The notes under the pieces are model-generated. The model saw only the letters and a list, made by a program, of their open reading frames with translations. It was not told the origin of the DNA and ran no database searches. Of a stretch of DNA of 64,000 nucleotides, positions 44,463 to 54,498 are shown piece by piece. The stretch comes from Streptomyces rishiriensis (GTDB lineage Bacteria > Actinomycetota > Actinomycetes > Streptomycetales > Streptomycetaceae). Each line of letters opens with the position of its first letter. The first letter of the stretch is position 1. Where the stretch lies: contig NZ_BEWA01000007.1 of NCBI RefSeq assembly GCF_003112535.1, forward strand, positions 248,001 through 312,000. The letters run 5' to 3'. Position numbers and translations under genes: made by a program.

Positions 44463-46114
44463 ATGGTACTGCAGCAAATAACCGTCCCGCATGTGGGCAC
44501 CTACAACTTCGGAGTCGGAGTGGACCGACTCTCCGGAACCGCTATGAATCTCGTGGTGACTCCGACGACCGCGCCGCCGACCGATGCCAGCGGTTCGAGC
44601 CAGTCCTTCGAGGTATCCGTGTCACATCGACACACGACCTGCTGGAGAAGCTGGGAATCGACGTCAAAGCCTCGTACGGCTGTGCCGCGTTCGGTGCCGG
44701 CATCTCCGCACGCTTCTCCTTCGCCCAGAGCAGCGAGGTGCACTCGGCATCTCTGTTCATGGCGATAACCGCCACCATCCACCTGGCGGACCTGAGCATC
44801 CCCGAGTGCACTCTGACCGGGCCCGCCGGGGCCATGGTGGGCCGTCCGGAGGTGTTCACCCAGAGATACGGCGACATGTTCGCCCGGTCCTGCCGCCGCG
44901 GTGGCCTCTTCGTAGGGCTGATCCGGGTGGAGACGTTCGACGAAACGGAGTCCACCGCCATCGAGGCCGAACTGGGCGGCTCGTACGGATTCTTCTCAGG
45001 CGAGGCCGCCACGAAATTCACGAAGGTCACCCAGGATCACAAGGTGAACGTCTATTGCAAGATGTATTCGGAAGGGGGCCCCGCGCTCCAACTGACGGAC
45101 CCGGCCGATCCCGCGGGCCTGCTGAACGCCGCGAACACGTGGATGCAGGCGATGCATGACGACCCGAGCAAATACTCCCAGCCGTACGAGTGGACTCTGG
45201 CGCCCATCTCCATCACCGAGGGCCCGACGCCGCCGAACCCGGAGCAGATCGCCAACGCCCAGGAGATCCTGAAGTTCTGCGCCCAGGAACACGCGGCGCT
45301 GCTCGACCAGTTCAATCTCCTCAACTGGTGGGTCAAGCACCCGGACCGTTACGACTGGACAGGAGCGACCCCCCTGGCCGAGGTGGTGGCGGCCGGGAGC
45401 GGGACCCAGAAGGACCTGGACACGGTTGCGGCGTGCGCCAGCGCCGCCATCGAGGATCCGTCGACGGCGAAGAGGCCCGCCACGTACGCCGAAGAGCAGG
45501 GAACGGTCTACCCGGCCGGGGTGATGCCCGCCAGCCCTCCCAAGCCACTTCCCGGGCCCGTCACCGTCTACGACCAGGTGTCGTTCGCCGGTCACTCCCA
45601 GACCCTGGCACCTGGCAAGTACGACAACGCCGAAGGCAACATCACCATCGGCAACGACTCGATCCGCTCCCTCCAGCTGCCCGCCGGCATGGTGGTGGGG
45701 CTGTACGAGCACTTCCACTTCCAAGGGCAGTTCATCGACATCAGGGAGAGCACCGCGGACCTGAACCAGTGGTCGGCGAAGGCGAGCTCCCTGGCGATCT
45801 ACCGGGACGGCGAGGAACCGCCGAGGACCACGGAAGTCGTACTGATCCAGTTGCCGAACCTGGACACCTGGGACGGCCCTTTCTGGGTGTTCTCCGCCGC
45901 GAACGGCATACAGAACGCGCCCACCATGTCGATCCGGTCCGCGCACATCCCCGAGGGAATGATCCTCACCCTGTTTTCGGGGCCCGACTTCACCGGCTCG
46001 GCTTTCGACTTCACACAGGACACGGCCGAGCTCGGCGAACACGCCCCGGGCACGTACTCGTTCGCCGTCTGGGACCGGGTCCAGGGTGAGAAGCCCGTCC
46101 TGCCTCCCGGCTGA
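44463..46114 (+). pseudogene. Possible MACPF-like pore-forming protein with beta/gamma-crystallin domains, frameshifted
   Basis: ATG 44463 follows GAGGAG at 7 nt. A 1-nt deletion at about 44610-44620 splits the coding sequence: the first frame ends in the region reading SGSSQSFE, and the second continues IRVTSTHDLLEKLGIDV to the stop. Restored, it would be about 550 residues. The centre has a stretch reading FTQRYGDMFARSCRRGG, resembling the YGxHFxxxxxxGG motif of MACPF proteins. Two C-terminal beta/gamma-crystallin-like units (GLYEHFHFQGQ and TLFSGPDFTGS) follow. No signal peptide is present. The lesion could be real or a sequencing error; the rest of the frame is well kept. Confidence 0.6.
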
Positions 46115-46264
46115 TACCGGGGAGAGGCGGGAACGGCAAGCACGCAGCGGCCGGGGCCGGCGGGTTCCTGGTCGAGGACACCGGTCCCCGGCCGAACGGG
46201 ATGTCCTGCGGTTGCTCGGCACTCGTCTGTCCGACCGTGGGCGATTCTCACGAGAATGACGGAG

Positions 46265-47215
46265 CTACGCGGTCACCGCGACCACCCGCTTGCCCACGGC
46301 TCCGCCGCGCTCGAACGCCTCGTGGGCGGCCGCGATGTCCGCGAGCGGATAGACGCTGTCGACCACCGGGCGCAGCGCATATGACGTGACGTGGCCGGCC
46401 AGCTCACGGAGCACGGCGGTGTCGGGATTGGCGCTGAAAGCGCGGATGCGGCGGGCGCCGTACACGCTCGACGCGGCGATCGCGGCCAGGGCCGAAGCGG
46501 ACAGTCCCACGGTGACCATCCGGCCGCCTTTGGCCAACCGGCTCCGGTAGCAGTTCAGCTCCGTGCCGACGGTGTCGACGATGACGTCGAAGGGGCCGAT
46601 CCCCTCCGAGGCGGTGGAGCCGTAGTCGAGGACCTCGTCGGCGCCCAGGTCGGCAAGGAGCCGGGCGTGGCGGTCGCGAGCCAGCGCGGTCACACGGCCG
46701 CCCATGGCGTGCGCCAACTGCACGGCGGCCGTGCCGACCCCGCCCGCCGCACCCCGGACCAGGACCCGATCCCCGCCGGCGAGATGCACGCTGTCGCGCA
46801 GCGCGATCAGCGCCGTGGAGCCCGCGACGACCAGGGAGGCCGCCTCGACCGACGAGAGGTCCGCCGGAGCCGGGGCGATCCGGTCCGCGGAGACCACGAC
46901 GTACTCGGCCGCCCCGGCCACGGCATGCCGCCGCCGGGGATGCACCGTGCCCCACACCCGGTCCCCGACCCGGCAGCCCGCGACATCGGGGCCGGTCGCG
47001 GCCACGGTGCCCGCGAAGTCCAGTCCCACCCCGATCGGGAACCGGCGCCCCGACATCATCTTCAACTCACCCGTGCGGACGATCACATCGTGCCCGTTCA
47101 CGCTGGACGCCTCGACCGACACCAGCACCTCACCCGCACCGGGTGCGGGGCGGTCCACGTCATTGACCCGTAGGACGTCCGCTGCACCGTAGCTCGTGAT
47201 CTGAGCGGCCTTCAT
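46265..47215 (-). CDS. NADP-dependent MDR oxidoreductase (quinone reductase-like)
   Basis: 316 residues of the medium-chain dehydrogenase/reductase superfamily. The N-terminal GroES-like domain starts MKAAQITSYGAADVLRV, and the Rossmann domain has RGAAGGVGTAAVQLAHAMG near residue 150. The catalytic-zinc Cys/His are absent, which places it with the zinc-free quinone oxidoreductases that reduce quinones or enones with NADPH. It is divergent from an XRE-type regulator (130 bp), a common pairing in Streptomyces in which the regulator controls this enzyme. Confidence 0.9.
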   Translation of the reverse strand: MKAAQITSYGAADVLRVNDVDRPAPGAGEVLVSVEASSVNGHDVIVRTGELKMMSGRRFPIGVGLDFAGTVAATGPDVAGCRVGDRVWGTVHPRRRHAVAGAAEYVVVSADRIAPAPADLSSVEAASLVVAGSTALIALRDSVHLAGGDRVLVRGAAGGVGTAAVQLAHAMGGRVTALARDRHARLLADLGADEVLDYGSTASEGIGPFDVIVDTVGTELNCYRSRLAKGGRMVTVGLSASALAAIAASSVYGARRIRAFSANPDTAVLRELAGHVTSYALRPVVDSVYPLADIAAAHEAFERGGAVGKRVVAVTA

Positions 47216-47345
47216 GTCGCTGTCCTTCCGTGGCCTGCTGTGGTGGATCAGATACTGGGCCCCGCGCTCGGCATCACGGTCGTTCCCCTTTTCCTGGGTC
47301 CGGCAGACCCACCCTCGCGGGCTGCGCCGACGGCATACTGGCGCC

Positions 47346-48260
47346 GTGACCGACGACACGCTCGCCATGAGTGACGATCCCCGACGCGAACTCGGCGACT
47401 TTCTGCGAACGCGCCGGACTCGGCTGCTGCCGCAGGAAGTCGGCCTGGAACCCGGCCCGAGGCGACGGGTCGCCGGACTGCGGCGGGAGGAACTGGCCCT
47501 GCTCGCCGGGGTGAGCGCGGACTACTACCAGCGCATGGAGCAGGGCCGCGACGTCCGGCCGTCCGACCAGGTCCTGGACGCCCTGGCCCGCGCCCTCAAC
47601 TTCTCCGCCGAGGAGTCCCGGCACCTGCACAGCCTCGCCGTCGCCGCGCGCACGCCCACCCGCAGCCCGCGCGAGCACGCTCCGGAGGAGGTACCGCCCA
47701 CCACGCTGCGGCTGCTGGGCACCATGACCTCGCCCACGATGGTCGTCGGCCGTTTCCTCGACATCCTGGCGTGGAATCCGCTGGCAGGTGCACTGCTGGG
47801 CGAGTTCACCCGACTCCCCCGAGCCGAGCGGAACGTGCTGGGGCTGCTGCTGCACCCCGAAGCCGACCAGGCGTGCCCGGACCGGGCGGCGACCGTCGCC
47901 GAGCTGACCGGGATGCTGCGCAGGCAGGTCGCCGCCGATCCGGGGAACCCGCGCGCCGTGCAACTCGTGGGCCAACTCGCCGTTCGCAGCAACGAGTTCG
48001 CGACCCTGTGGGCACGCCACGACGTCGAGGAGGTCACCCGCGGCCGGATGCGCGTCAACCACCCGCTGGTCGGCGAGCTGAGCCTGGACTGGGACGCCTA
48101 CCCGATGCCCGGCGCTCCCGGTCCGGTGCTCATCACCTGCACCGCCGAGCCGGGAGGCCCGGACGACGAACGACTCCAGCTGCTGGCAGGCCTGCTCGAC
48201 GCACCCGGCACGACACCACGGCTGCCCGGCACGACACCGGTGGCCTCCCGGCAGCCGTGA
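47346..48260 (+). CDS. XRE/MmyB-type helix-turn-helix regulator
   Basis: 304 residues if GTG 47346 is used; ATG 47367 gives 297, and neither has a strong ribosome site. A CATACT hexamer lies 7 nt before the GTG, so a leaderless transcript is possible. The N-terminal HTH (about 20-85) has the RREELALLAGVSADYYQRMEQGRDVRPSDQVLDALAR pattern of the MmyB group. The C-terminal ligand-binding domain (about 110-280) includes ILAWNPLAGALLGEF and RVNHPLVGELSLDWDAY. It probably regulates the divergent oxidoreductase. Confidence 0.9.
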   Translation: MTDDTLAMSDDPRRELGDFLRTRRTRLLPQEVGLEPGPRRRVAGLRREELALLAGVSADYYQRMEQGRDVRPSDQVLDALARALNFSAEESRHLHSLAVAARTPTRSPREHAPEEVPPTTLRLLGTMTSPTMVVGRFLDILAWNPLAGALLGEFTRLPRAERNVLGLLLHPEADQACPDRAATVAELTGMLRRQVAADPGNPRAVQLVGQLAVRSNEFATLWARHDVEEVTRGRMRVNHPLVGELSLDWDAYPMPGAPGPVLITCTAEPGGPDDERLQLLAGLLDAPGTTPRLPGTTPVASRQP

Positions 48261-48491
48261 CACACCGGTCTGCTCGCGACTGACGTCACCGCCGGACCCC
48301 CGCCTGCCTGACGAGCGAGCAGACGGCCCGTGGCACAGCCCGCCCGGCGGGAGAACCCCGCGCGCCTGGCGCGGCCGGCTTCCCCGCCCCCCGCACCCCG
48401 CCCCCGGCTTCTCATCACCCCGACCGGAAAAGCCGGGTTAGTCTGCCGGAATGGAGACCGTCGAGCGGCCGCCCGCCTTCGGCGTGGGGTG

Positions 48492-49275
48492 ATGAACGGC
48501 TTCGCGGGGGACGTGCGGGTCCTCTTCCTCGTCGCGGCGGTCTGCGCGGCTGCGGGACGTCACCGGATACACCGTCGCCCGCCAGGTCGCCGACCTGGAA
48601 GCGATCCGGCGTACGCTCGGCGCCGACCGGATCATCCTGGTCGGCCGGTCCTGGGGCGGATCACTCGCCGCCCAGTACCTGGCCGCCCATGGCGAGCACG
48701 TCGCCAGAGCGGTCTTCACCTCGCCGGGCGCGCTGTGGGGCCGTCAATACCCCGGCTCCAGGGCCGGGGAACCCTGGAACCGCCTCTCCCCCGCCCAGAA
48801 GGCCCGGCTCGACCGGCTGAACAGCGCACCCCGCATCATCGCGGCGAGCCTGCTCCTCCAGATCAACCCCGGCGCCGCGCACGCGCTGGTCGGCGACCGC
48901 GAGGTCGACCACTGGATGCACGAAGTCGCCCTCCAGGGAAAGGACAGCACCTCGTGCGAGGACGCTCCGCCCACCACGGCGCACGACAACCCGCAGGGCT
49001 TCTACAGCAACCAGATGACCGTCAGGGACTTCGAGCAGCTCCCCGACCCCCGGCCCCGTCTGCGCACCCTGCGCATCCCCTCTCTGATCATGCGAGGGGA
49101 GTGCGACTTCATCAGGCCCGCCGTGACCGCCGAGTACCGACACACCCTCGCAGGCTCCGAGTCGGTGACCGTCAAGGGAGCCGGCCACTCCATCTCAGGA
49201 GACCAGCCCGGCCGCTACACCGCGCTGCTGCGGGCCTTCCTCCTGGACGAACCGCTGCCGAAGGGCACCGGCTGA
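48492..49275 (+). pseudogene. 5'-truncated alpha/beta hydrolase (proline iminopeptidase-like)
   Basis: From about 48540, one frame reads as the later three-quarters of an alpha/beta hydrolase: ARLRDVTGYTVARQVADLE, nucleophile elbow VGRSWGGS, acid in RGECDFIRP and GAGHSISGDQPGRY. Upstream, traces of the preceding strand (VRVLFL) occur in a different frame, and the first 70 or so residues with the oxyanion loop are missing. A deletion plus frameshift near 48525-48545 is the simplest explanation. The catalytic triad remains, but no start gives a complete fold. Confidence 0.65.
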
Positions 49276-49311
49276 GTCCGGAACGGGCGCTCGGGCCGAT
49301 CGTCCCCGCGC

Positions 49312-50775
49312 TCACACGGAACCCGAGACCGTCATCCAGCGCCACTGGGTGAACTGCTCCAGGTTGGCGGTGCCGCCGATGCGGGAGCCGTTGCCCGACG
49401 CTCCCATCCCACCGAAGGGGGCGTTCGCGGCGTCCTTGGCGGAGACGTCGTTGAGGTGCACCATGCCGGTGCGCAACTGCTCGGCGATGACCGCGGCCCT
49501 CGACGTCGAACCGGAGTGCACCGCCGCCGTCAGGCCGTATTCGGTGTCGTTGGCGATCTCGACGGCCTCGTCGTCGGTACGGAACGCGACGACGGGGGCG
49601 ACCGGCCCGAAGATCTCCTCGGTGAAGGCGGGCATGGTCCGCTCGACGCGGTCCAGAACGGTGGGCGGGTAGAACAGCCCGTCGCGGCGTCCGCCCGCCA
49701 GCACCCGTGCACCGGCGGCCACGCTCTCGTCCACGATGCGTTCGACCCTCGCGGCCTGGCGCTCGCTGATCACGGGACCGAGGGCCACGCCCTCTTCGCG
49801 CGGGTCGCCGACCCTCAGCTCACCGGCCTGCCTGATCAGCGCCTGCGTGTAGGGCTCCACGAGGTCGGCGTGCACCAGATGACGTCCGGCGGCGACGCAG
49901 GCCTGCCCCTGATAGCCGAAGGAGCTCATCGCCCCGGCTGCCGCGGCGGAGCCGATGTCGGCGTCGTCGAGCACGACGATCGAGTTCTTGCCGCCCAGTT
50001 CCAGCGCCACCCGCTTGAGCCCTTCGCCCGCGAGGCGGGCGACCGCCCGTCCCGCCTCGGTGGAGCCGGTGAAGACGACCATGGCGACATGGGGATCGGA
50101 CACGACCGCCTCACCGGTGCCGGGGCCTCCGGGCAGGACGTGGAGCAGTCCCTCGGGCAGTCCGGCCTCCTCGAACAGCCGCGCCACGACGACACCGCCG
50201 GTCACCGGTGTGTGGGGATCGGGCTTGAGCAGAACGGCGTTGCCCAGCACGAGTGCGGGCGCCAGAGCCCGCATGGCGAACAGCAGGGGAGCGTTCCAGG
50301 GATTGATGACGCCGACCACCCCCAGGGGGACCCGCCATGCGTAACTGGTCAGGGCGGGTGCCGACGGGCTCAGGATCTCGCCGAGGGGCAGCGACGCGAG
50401 GCCGGCGGCCTGCGCGAGCTGGCTGAGTCCGGCCGCGATCTCGTAGTCGCCCTTCGCCGGGACGCCTCCGGACTCCCTGACGATCCACTCGCGGATCGCT
50501 CCGCGGTTGTCGCGCAGGGCCCGGGCGGCGCGGAGCAGGACCTCGGCGCGCTCCTGGGGCGCCGTCGCGGCCCAGGCCCGCTGGGCTCGGGCGGCCCGGG
50601 TCCCGGCCCGGACGACATCCGCGGGCGCTGCCACACCCACCTCGGCCAGCCGCTCCCCCGTGGCGGGTTCGTTCACCGGCTGAACACCGCCCTCGGACCG
50701 CCGCCAACCGCCGCTGTAGATCTTCCCGGTCCATTCGGCCGCGTCCGGCCACGTCTCCTCGTCGGTGACGCTCAT
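49312..50775 (-). CDS. Aldehyde dehydrogenase family protein
   Basis: 487 residues with the ALDH superfamily layout. The cofactor-binding segment contains INPWNAPLLFAMRALAPAL, the catalytic Glu lies in LELGGKNS (near residue 260), and the catalytic Cys is in YQGQACVAAGRHLVH (near 290). The C-terminal MGASGNGSRIGG and EQFTQWRW match benzaldehyde/vanillin-type dehydrogenases. It oxidises an aldehyde to an acid with NAD(P)+. GGAGGG lies 7 nt before the ATG. It is divergent from the SpoIIE-type phosphatase gene, with an AT-rich promoter area around 50795-50850 between them. Confidence 0.92.
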   Translation of the reverse strand: MSVTDEETWPDAAEWTGKIYSGGWRRSEGGVQPVNEPATGERLAEVGVAAPADVVRAGTRAARAQRAWAATAPQERAEVLLRAARALRDNRGAIREWIVRESGGVPAKGDYEIAAGLSQLAQAAGLASLPLGEILSPSAPALTSYAWRVPLGVVGVINPWNAPLLFAMRALAPALVLGNAVLLKPDPHTPVTGGVVVARLFEEAGLPEGLLHVLPGGPGTGEAVVSDPHVAMVVFTGSTEAGRAVARLAGEGLKRVALELGGKNSIVVLDDADIGSAAAAGAMSSFGYQGQACVAAGRHLVHADLVEPYTQALIRQAGELRVGDPREEGVALGPVISERQAARVERIVDESVAAGARVLAGGRRDGLFYPPTVLDRVERTMPAFTEEIFGPVAPVVAFRTDDEAVEIANDTEYGLTAAVHSGSTSRAAVIAEQLRTGMVHLNDVSAKDAANAPFGGMGASGNGSRIGGTANLEQFTQWRWMTVSGSV

Positions 50776-50911
50776 GGCACGACCCTCCAGCCCGACACAT
50801 TGGTTTATCTTTTACATTTATGCCCATATCGATGGTATATGTCCGGCCATCTCTCCTAGGTTGCTCGCGGCCGGGCCGGGACGCACGGTGGAAAGACCGA
50901 AGCGAGGGCGG

Positions 50912-53392
50912 ATGAACGCGATGACGGGTTCTGACACCGCCGGCGACGACCGGGCGGCGTGGCGGCCGGACGACCCCATCGACGAGTCGGCCACGGCCGG
51001 AGCCTGCGTGGACGCGAACGGCATCGTGACCAGGTGGAGCGAGGGAGCACGGCGGCTGCTCGGATACCGGTCCACGGAGGTAGTCGGCCGGCCCGCGGCA
51101 TCACTGCTCACAGGCGAGCCGCCCGCCGAGACGCTTCGTTCCCTGAAAACGCTGCCGCGGTGGAACGGGACGGCGACTCTCCTGCACCGGGACGGCCACC
51201 ACCTCGCGGTGAACCTGCTGGCCCACCGCCGGGAGCCCGGCGGCGAGGACGAAGGCGAGGACCAAGGAGGCGGCGAGTGGCTCCTGGTCGCCCCCCTGGC
51301 CCGGTCGGCGTCGCCGCTCCACGACGACACGCTGGTGATGTGGGCGTTCACCCGGTCCCCGCTCACGACGGCGCTCTACGACACCGGCCTGCGGCTGCGG
51401 CGGGCGAACGCGGACATGGAGCGGGTGATCGGTCTGCCCGAGGCGGCGATGCAGGGGCTGCGCGTGTCGGAGATCGTGGTCGACCCGGAGAGCGACCGGA
51501 CGGAACAGTGCATGCGGCGGGCGCTGGAGACCGGCGAACAGCAGCATCTGCAGCAGTCCCTGCACCTGGCGGGCCATGAGAGCGCGAGCGTCTGGACGAC
51601 GTTGCTCACCCCCGTGCGGGACGCCGAGGGAACGATACGGGGAGTGCTCCTCTCCGCGTACGACGTGACCGAGGAGCACCTGGCCCGAGGGCGCCTGGCC
51701 CTGCTCAACGAGGCCAGCATCCGCATCGGCAGCACCCTGGACCTCGCCCGGACCGCGCAGGAACTCGCCGACGTGGCCATCCCTCAACTCGCCGACTTCG
51801 TCACCGTCGACCTGCTTCCCGCCATCGAGGGCGGCGACGACCCGCGCGCCGGCTCGCCGCCCAGCCCCGTCATGCTGCGCCGTGTCGCCTACCAGTCCGT
51901 CCTGGAGGGCTGCCCCGAGGTCGTGGTGGTACGCGGAACGGTGGCCGCGTACCCGGACGATTCGACCGCGGCCAGATGCCTGACCACCGGCCGGCCGCTG
52001 ATCGAGAACGTGACGGCTTCCGCGATGGACCGGGTGGCGAGCCAGACCCCGGACCGGGCCGAGCGGATGCGGCACTACGGCTTCCACTCCGTGCTGGCGG
52101 TGCCGATGCGCGCCCGCGGCATCACCCTCGGCGTGGCCACGTTCTCCCGCCACCGGCACCCGGAACCCTTCGAGCAGGACGACCTGCTCCTGGGCGAGGA
52201 GATCACCGCCAGAGCCGCCGTCTGCATCGACAACGCCCGCCGCTACAGCCGCGAGCGCCGCACCTCCCTCACCCTTCAGAGCAGTCTCCTGCCGCAGCGG
52301 CTGCCCCCGCAGGCCGCCGTCGACATCGCCTCCCGCTACCTCCCCGCCAGCACGCAAGCCGGCGTCGGCGGCGACTGGTTCGACGTGATCCCGCTGTCCG
52401 GCGCCCGGGTCGCACTCGTCGTCGGCGACGTCGTCGGCCACGGCATCCAGGCCTCGGCCGCCATGGGACGACTGCGTACCGCCGTGCGCACCCTCGCCGA
52501 TGTCGACCTTCCGCCCGACGAGCTGCTGACCCACCTGGACGACATGGTCATCCACCTGTCCGCCGAGGCCGAAAGCGCGGCCGACGTCGTCGGCGACATC
52601 GGCGCGACCTGCCTGTACGCCGTCTACGACCCGGTCTCCCGGCGCTGCGCCATGGCTCGCGCGGGCCACCCCGTACCCGCGCTGGCGACCCCGGACGGCG
52701 CCGTCGTGTTCCCCGACATACCCGCGGGCCCGCCGCTGGGGCTGGGCGGCCTGCCCTTCGAGGTCACCGAGATCGAGCTGCCCGAAGGAAGCATCCTCGC
52801 GCTGTACACCGACGGCCTCATCGAGGCCCGCGGCCGCGACCTCGACGAAGGTCTCGACGCACTGCGCAAGGTGCTGGCCCGGCCGGCTCCGTCCCTGGAG
52901 AGCACCTGCGACACCGTGCTCCAGACGCTTCTCCCGGACCACCCGGCCGATGACGTGGCGCTGTTGATGGCCCGCACCCGCGCCCTGGACGCGGCCCATG
53001 TCGCCACCTGGGACGTGCCGCCCGATCCCTCGGCGGTCGCCGAGACCCGTAAGAACGCCACCCGGCAGCTGGCCGCCTGGGGCCTGGACGAGGCCGCCTT
53101 CGTCACCGAACTGGTGGTCAGCGAACTCGTCACCAACGCCATCCGTTACGGCGGCGCCCCCATCCAGCTCCGCCTCATCCGCGACCGCAACCTCATCTGC
53201 GAAGTCTCCGACGGCAGCAACACCACCCCCCATCTGCGCCGCGCGCGCACCTTCGACGAAGGCGGCCGCGGCCTGCTCCTCGTCGCTCAGCTCACCCAGG
53301 GCTGGGGCACTCGCCAGACGTACAGCGGCAAGACGATCTGGGCCGAACAGACCCTCTCCCCGCCTTCTCCACCGTCGACGGAGACGGACTGA
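50912..53392 (+). CDS. PAS-PAS-GAF-SpoIIE phosphatase-HATPase regulator
   Basis: 826 residues, multidomain. A PAS domain (about 20-110), a second PAS (about 150-265), GAF (about 275-450), a PP2C-like SpoIIE phosphatase (about 470-690) with metal Asp residues in GVGGDWFDVIP, VVGDVVGHG and DDVALL, and a C-terminal anti-sigma-type HATPase (about 700-815) with ELVTNAIRYGG and DEGGRGLLLV. The fusion of phosphatase and RsbW-like kinase lets one protein set the phosphorylation of anti-sigma-factor antagonists in response to redox, light or ligand cues. No sigma or antagonist gene is adjacent. GAGGG is 5 nt from the ATG; no transmembrane segments. Confidence 0.92.
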   Translation: MNAMTGSDTAGDDRAAWRPDDPIDESATAGACVDANGIVTRWSEGARRLLGYRSTEVVGRPAASLLTGEPPAETLRSLKTLPRWNGTATLLHRDGHHLAVNLLAHRREPGGEDEGEDQGGGEWLLVAPLARSASPLHDDTLVMWAFTRSPLTTALYDTGLRLRRANADMERVIGLPEAAMQGLRVSEIVVDPESDRTEQCMRRALETGEQQHLQQSLHLAGHESASVWTTLLTPVRDAEGTIRGVLLSAYDVTEEHLARGRLALLNEASIRIGSTLDLARTAQELADVAIPQLADFVTVDLLPAIEGGDDPRAGSPPSPVMLRRVAYQSVLEGCPEVVVVRGTVAAYPDDSTAARCLTTGRPLIENVTASAMDRVASQTPDRAERMRHYGFHSVLAVPMRARGITLGVATFSRHRHPEPFEQDDLLLGEEITARAAVCIDNARRYSRERRTSLTLQSSLLPQRLPPQAAVDIASRYLPASTQAGVGGDWFDVIPLSGARVALVVGDVVGHGIQASAAMGRLRTAVRTLADVDLPPDELLTHLDDMVIHLSAEAESAADVVGDIGATCLYAVYDPVSRRCAMARAGHPVPALATPDGAVVFPDIPAGPPLGLGGLPFEVTEIELPEGSILALYTDGLIEARGRDLDEGLDALRKVLARPAPSLESTCDTVLQTLLPDHPADDVALLMARTRALDAAHVATWDVPPDPSAVAETRKNATRQLAAWGLDEAAFVTELVVSELVTNAIRYGGAPIQLRLIRDRNLICEVSDGSNTTPHLRRARTFDEGGRGLLLVAQLTQGWGTRQTYSGKTIWAEQTLSPPSPPSTETD

Positions 53393-53607
53393 TCCCGTGA
53401 GGATCCTGGCGCCCCCTGCGGCACCGGCGTCGACGGCAAAGCGGATTCCCTTGCCGACGCGCCGATGCTCCACCCCGGGGCGGAGCATCGTCCCTGACGT
53501 CCACCGGCTCGTCCGATCAGTCGGCGGGAGGTTGCCCCGACCACCGGGGACGGGACATCGGCCCTGCGGACCACCGCGAAGGCATCACTCCGGGCCGCCC
53601 TCGTGCG

Positions 53608-54470
53608 TCAGTCCGTTTCGATGCTGTCCAGCACGTTCAGCCTCGCGGCCCGTCGGGCCAGCCACAGCGCCGCCAGCAGACCCACCAGAGCCGCACCGAC
53701 GACGTAGGCGGCGAGTTGCGCGTAAGGGAAGACGGTCGTGAGTCCGGTCATCGCACTGCTCAGCAGCCGGACGCCGGCCAAGGCCAGGAAGCTGCCGATG
53801 GCGATGCCCAGGGCCGCGCCGAAGGACGCGATCAGGACCGACTCCAGGCGGACCATCCGCCGCACCGCACTGCGGGACAGTCCGACCGCTCCGAGCATGC
53901 CTATCTCGCGCTTCCGCTCCAGTACGGCCATGGCAAGGGTGTTGACGACGCCCAGGGCCGCGATGATCACGGACAGGGCGAGCAGTGCGTACATGGCGTC
54001 CAGCAGCAGGCTGATCTGCGAACTGAAGTGGTCCCGCATCTGCTGCTTCGTACGGACGTTGATGAGCGGGTTGTCGCCGGTGGAATCCTTGAGCGCCTGT
54101 TGCAGTGACGCTCTGGCCCCGGTGACCCCTTTGACCAGGACCGTGCTGTAGAACGGCGCGGTGGTGTGCGGGCTCAGCACCGACCGGCTCATCAGCACGG
54201 ATCCGAGTACCTCGCTGTTCCGGTAGACCCCGCCGACCGTCAACCGGCCGCTGCTGCCGTCCGGATAGGTCACCGGGACCGTACTGCCGACGGCCCAGCC
54301 GTCGTTGACCACGTGGTCCTGGTCGACCAGGATCTCGCCCCGCCGCAGGGCCGCGGTGGAGCCGCTGACCATGTTCGGGACGATCAACCGGTCGAAGCTC
54401 TTCGCGTCGACGCCGGTGACGGGAAGGTCCTTGCCGCCCGAACGGAAGCGCTGGTCGTCCCGGCCATGCC
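53608..54470 (-). pseudogene. FtsX-like ABC permease, C-terminal fragment
   Basis: The frame reads as the last 280 or so residues of a MacB/FtsX permease. An extracytoplasmic piece (DRLIVPNMVSGSTAALRRGE) is followed by three membrane helices, including LLLDAMYALLALSVIIAALGVVNTLAMAVLERKREIGMLGAVG. Full proteins of this class are about 850 residues. The open frame continues to about 54470, then meets unrelated sequence just after the neighbouring epimerase gene, with no ribosome site. No ATPase partner gene is near. Confidence 0.75.
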
Positions 54471-54498
54471 GTCGGCCTGCCGGTGTGGCGGTGGGAGT

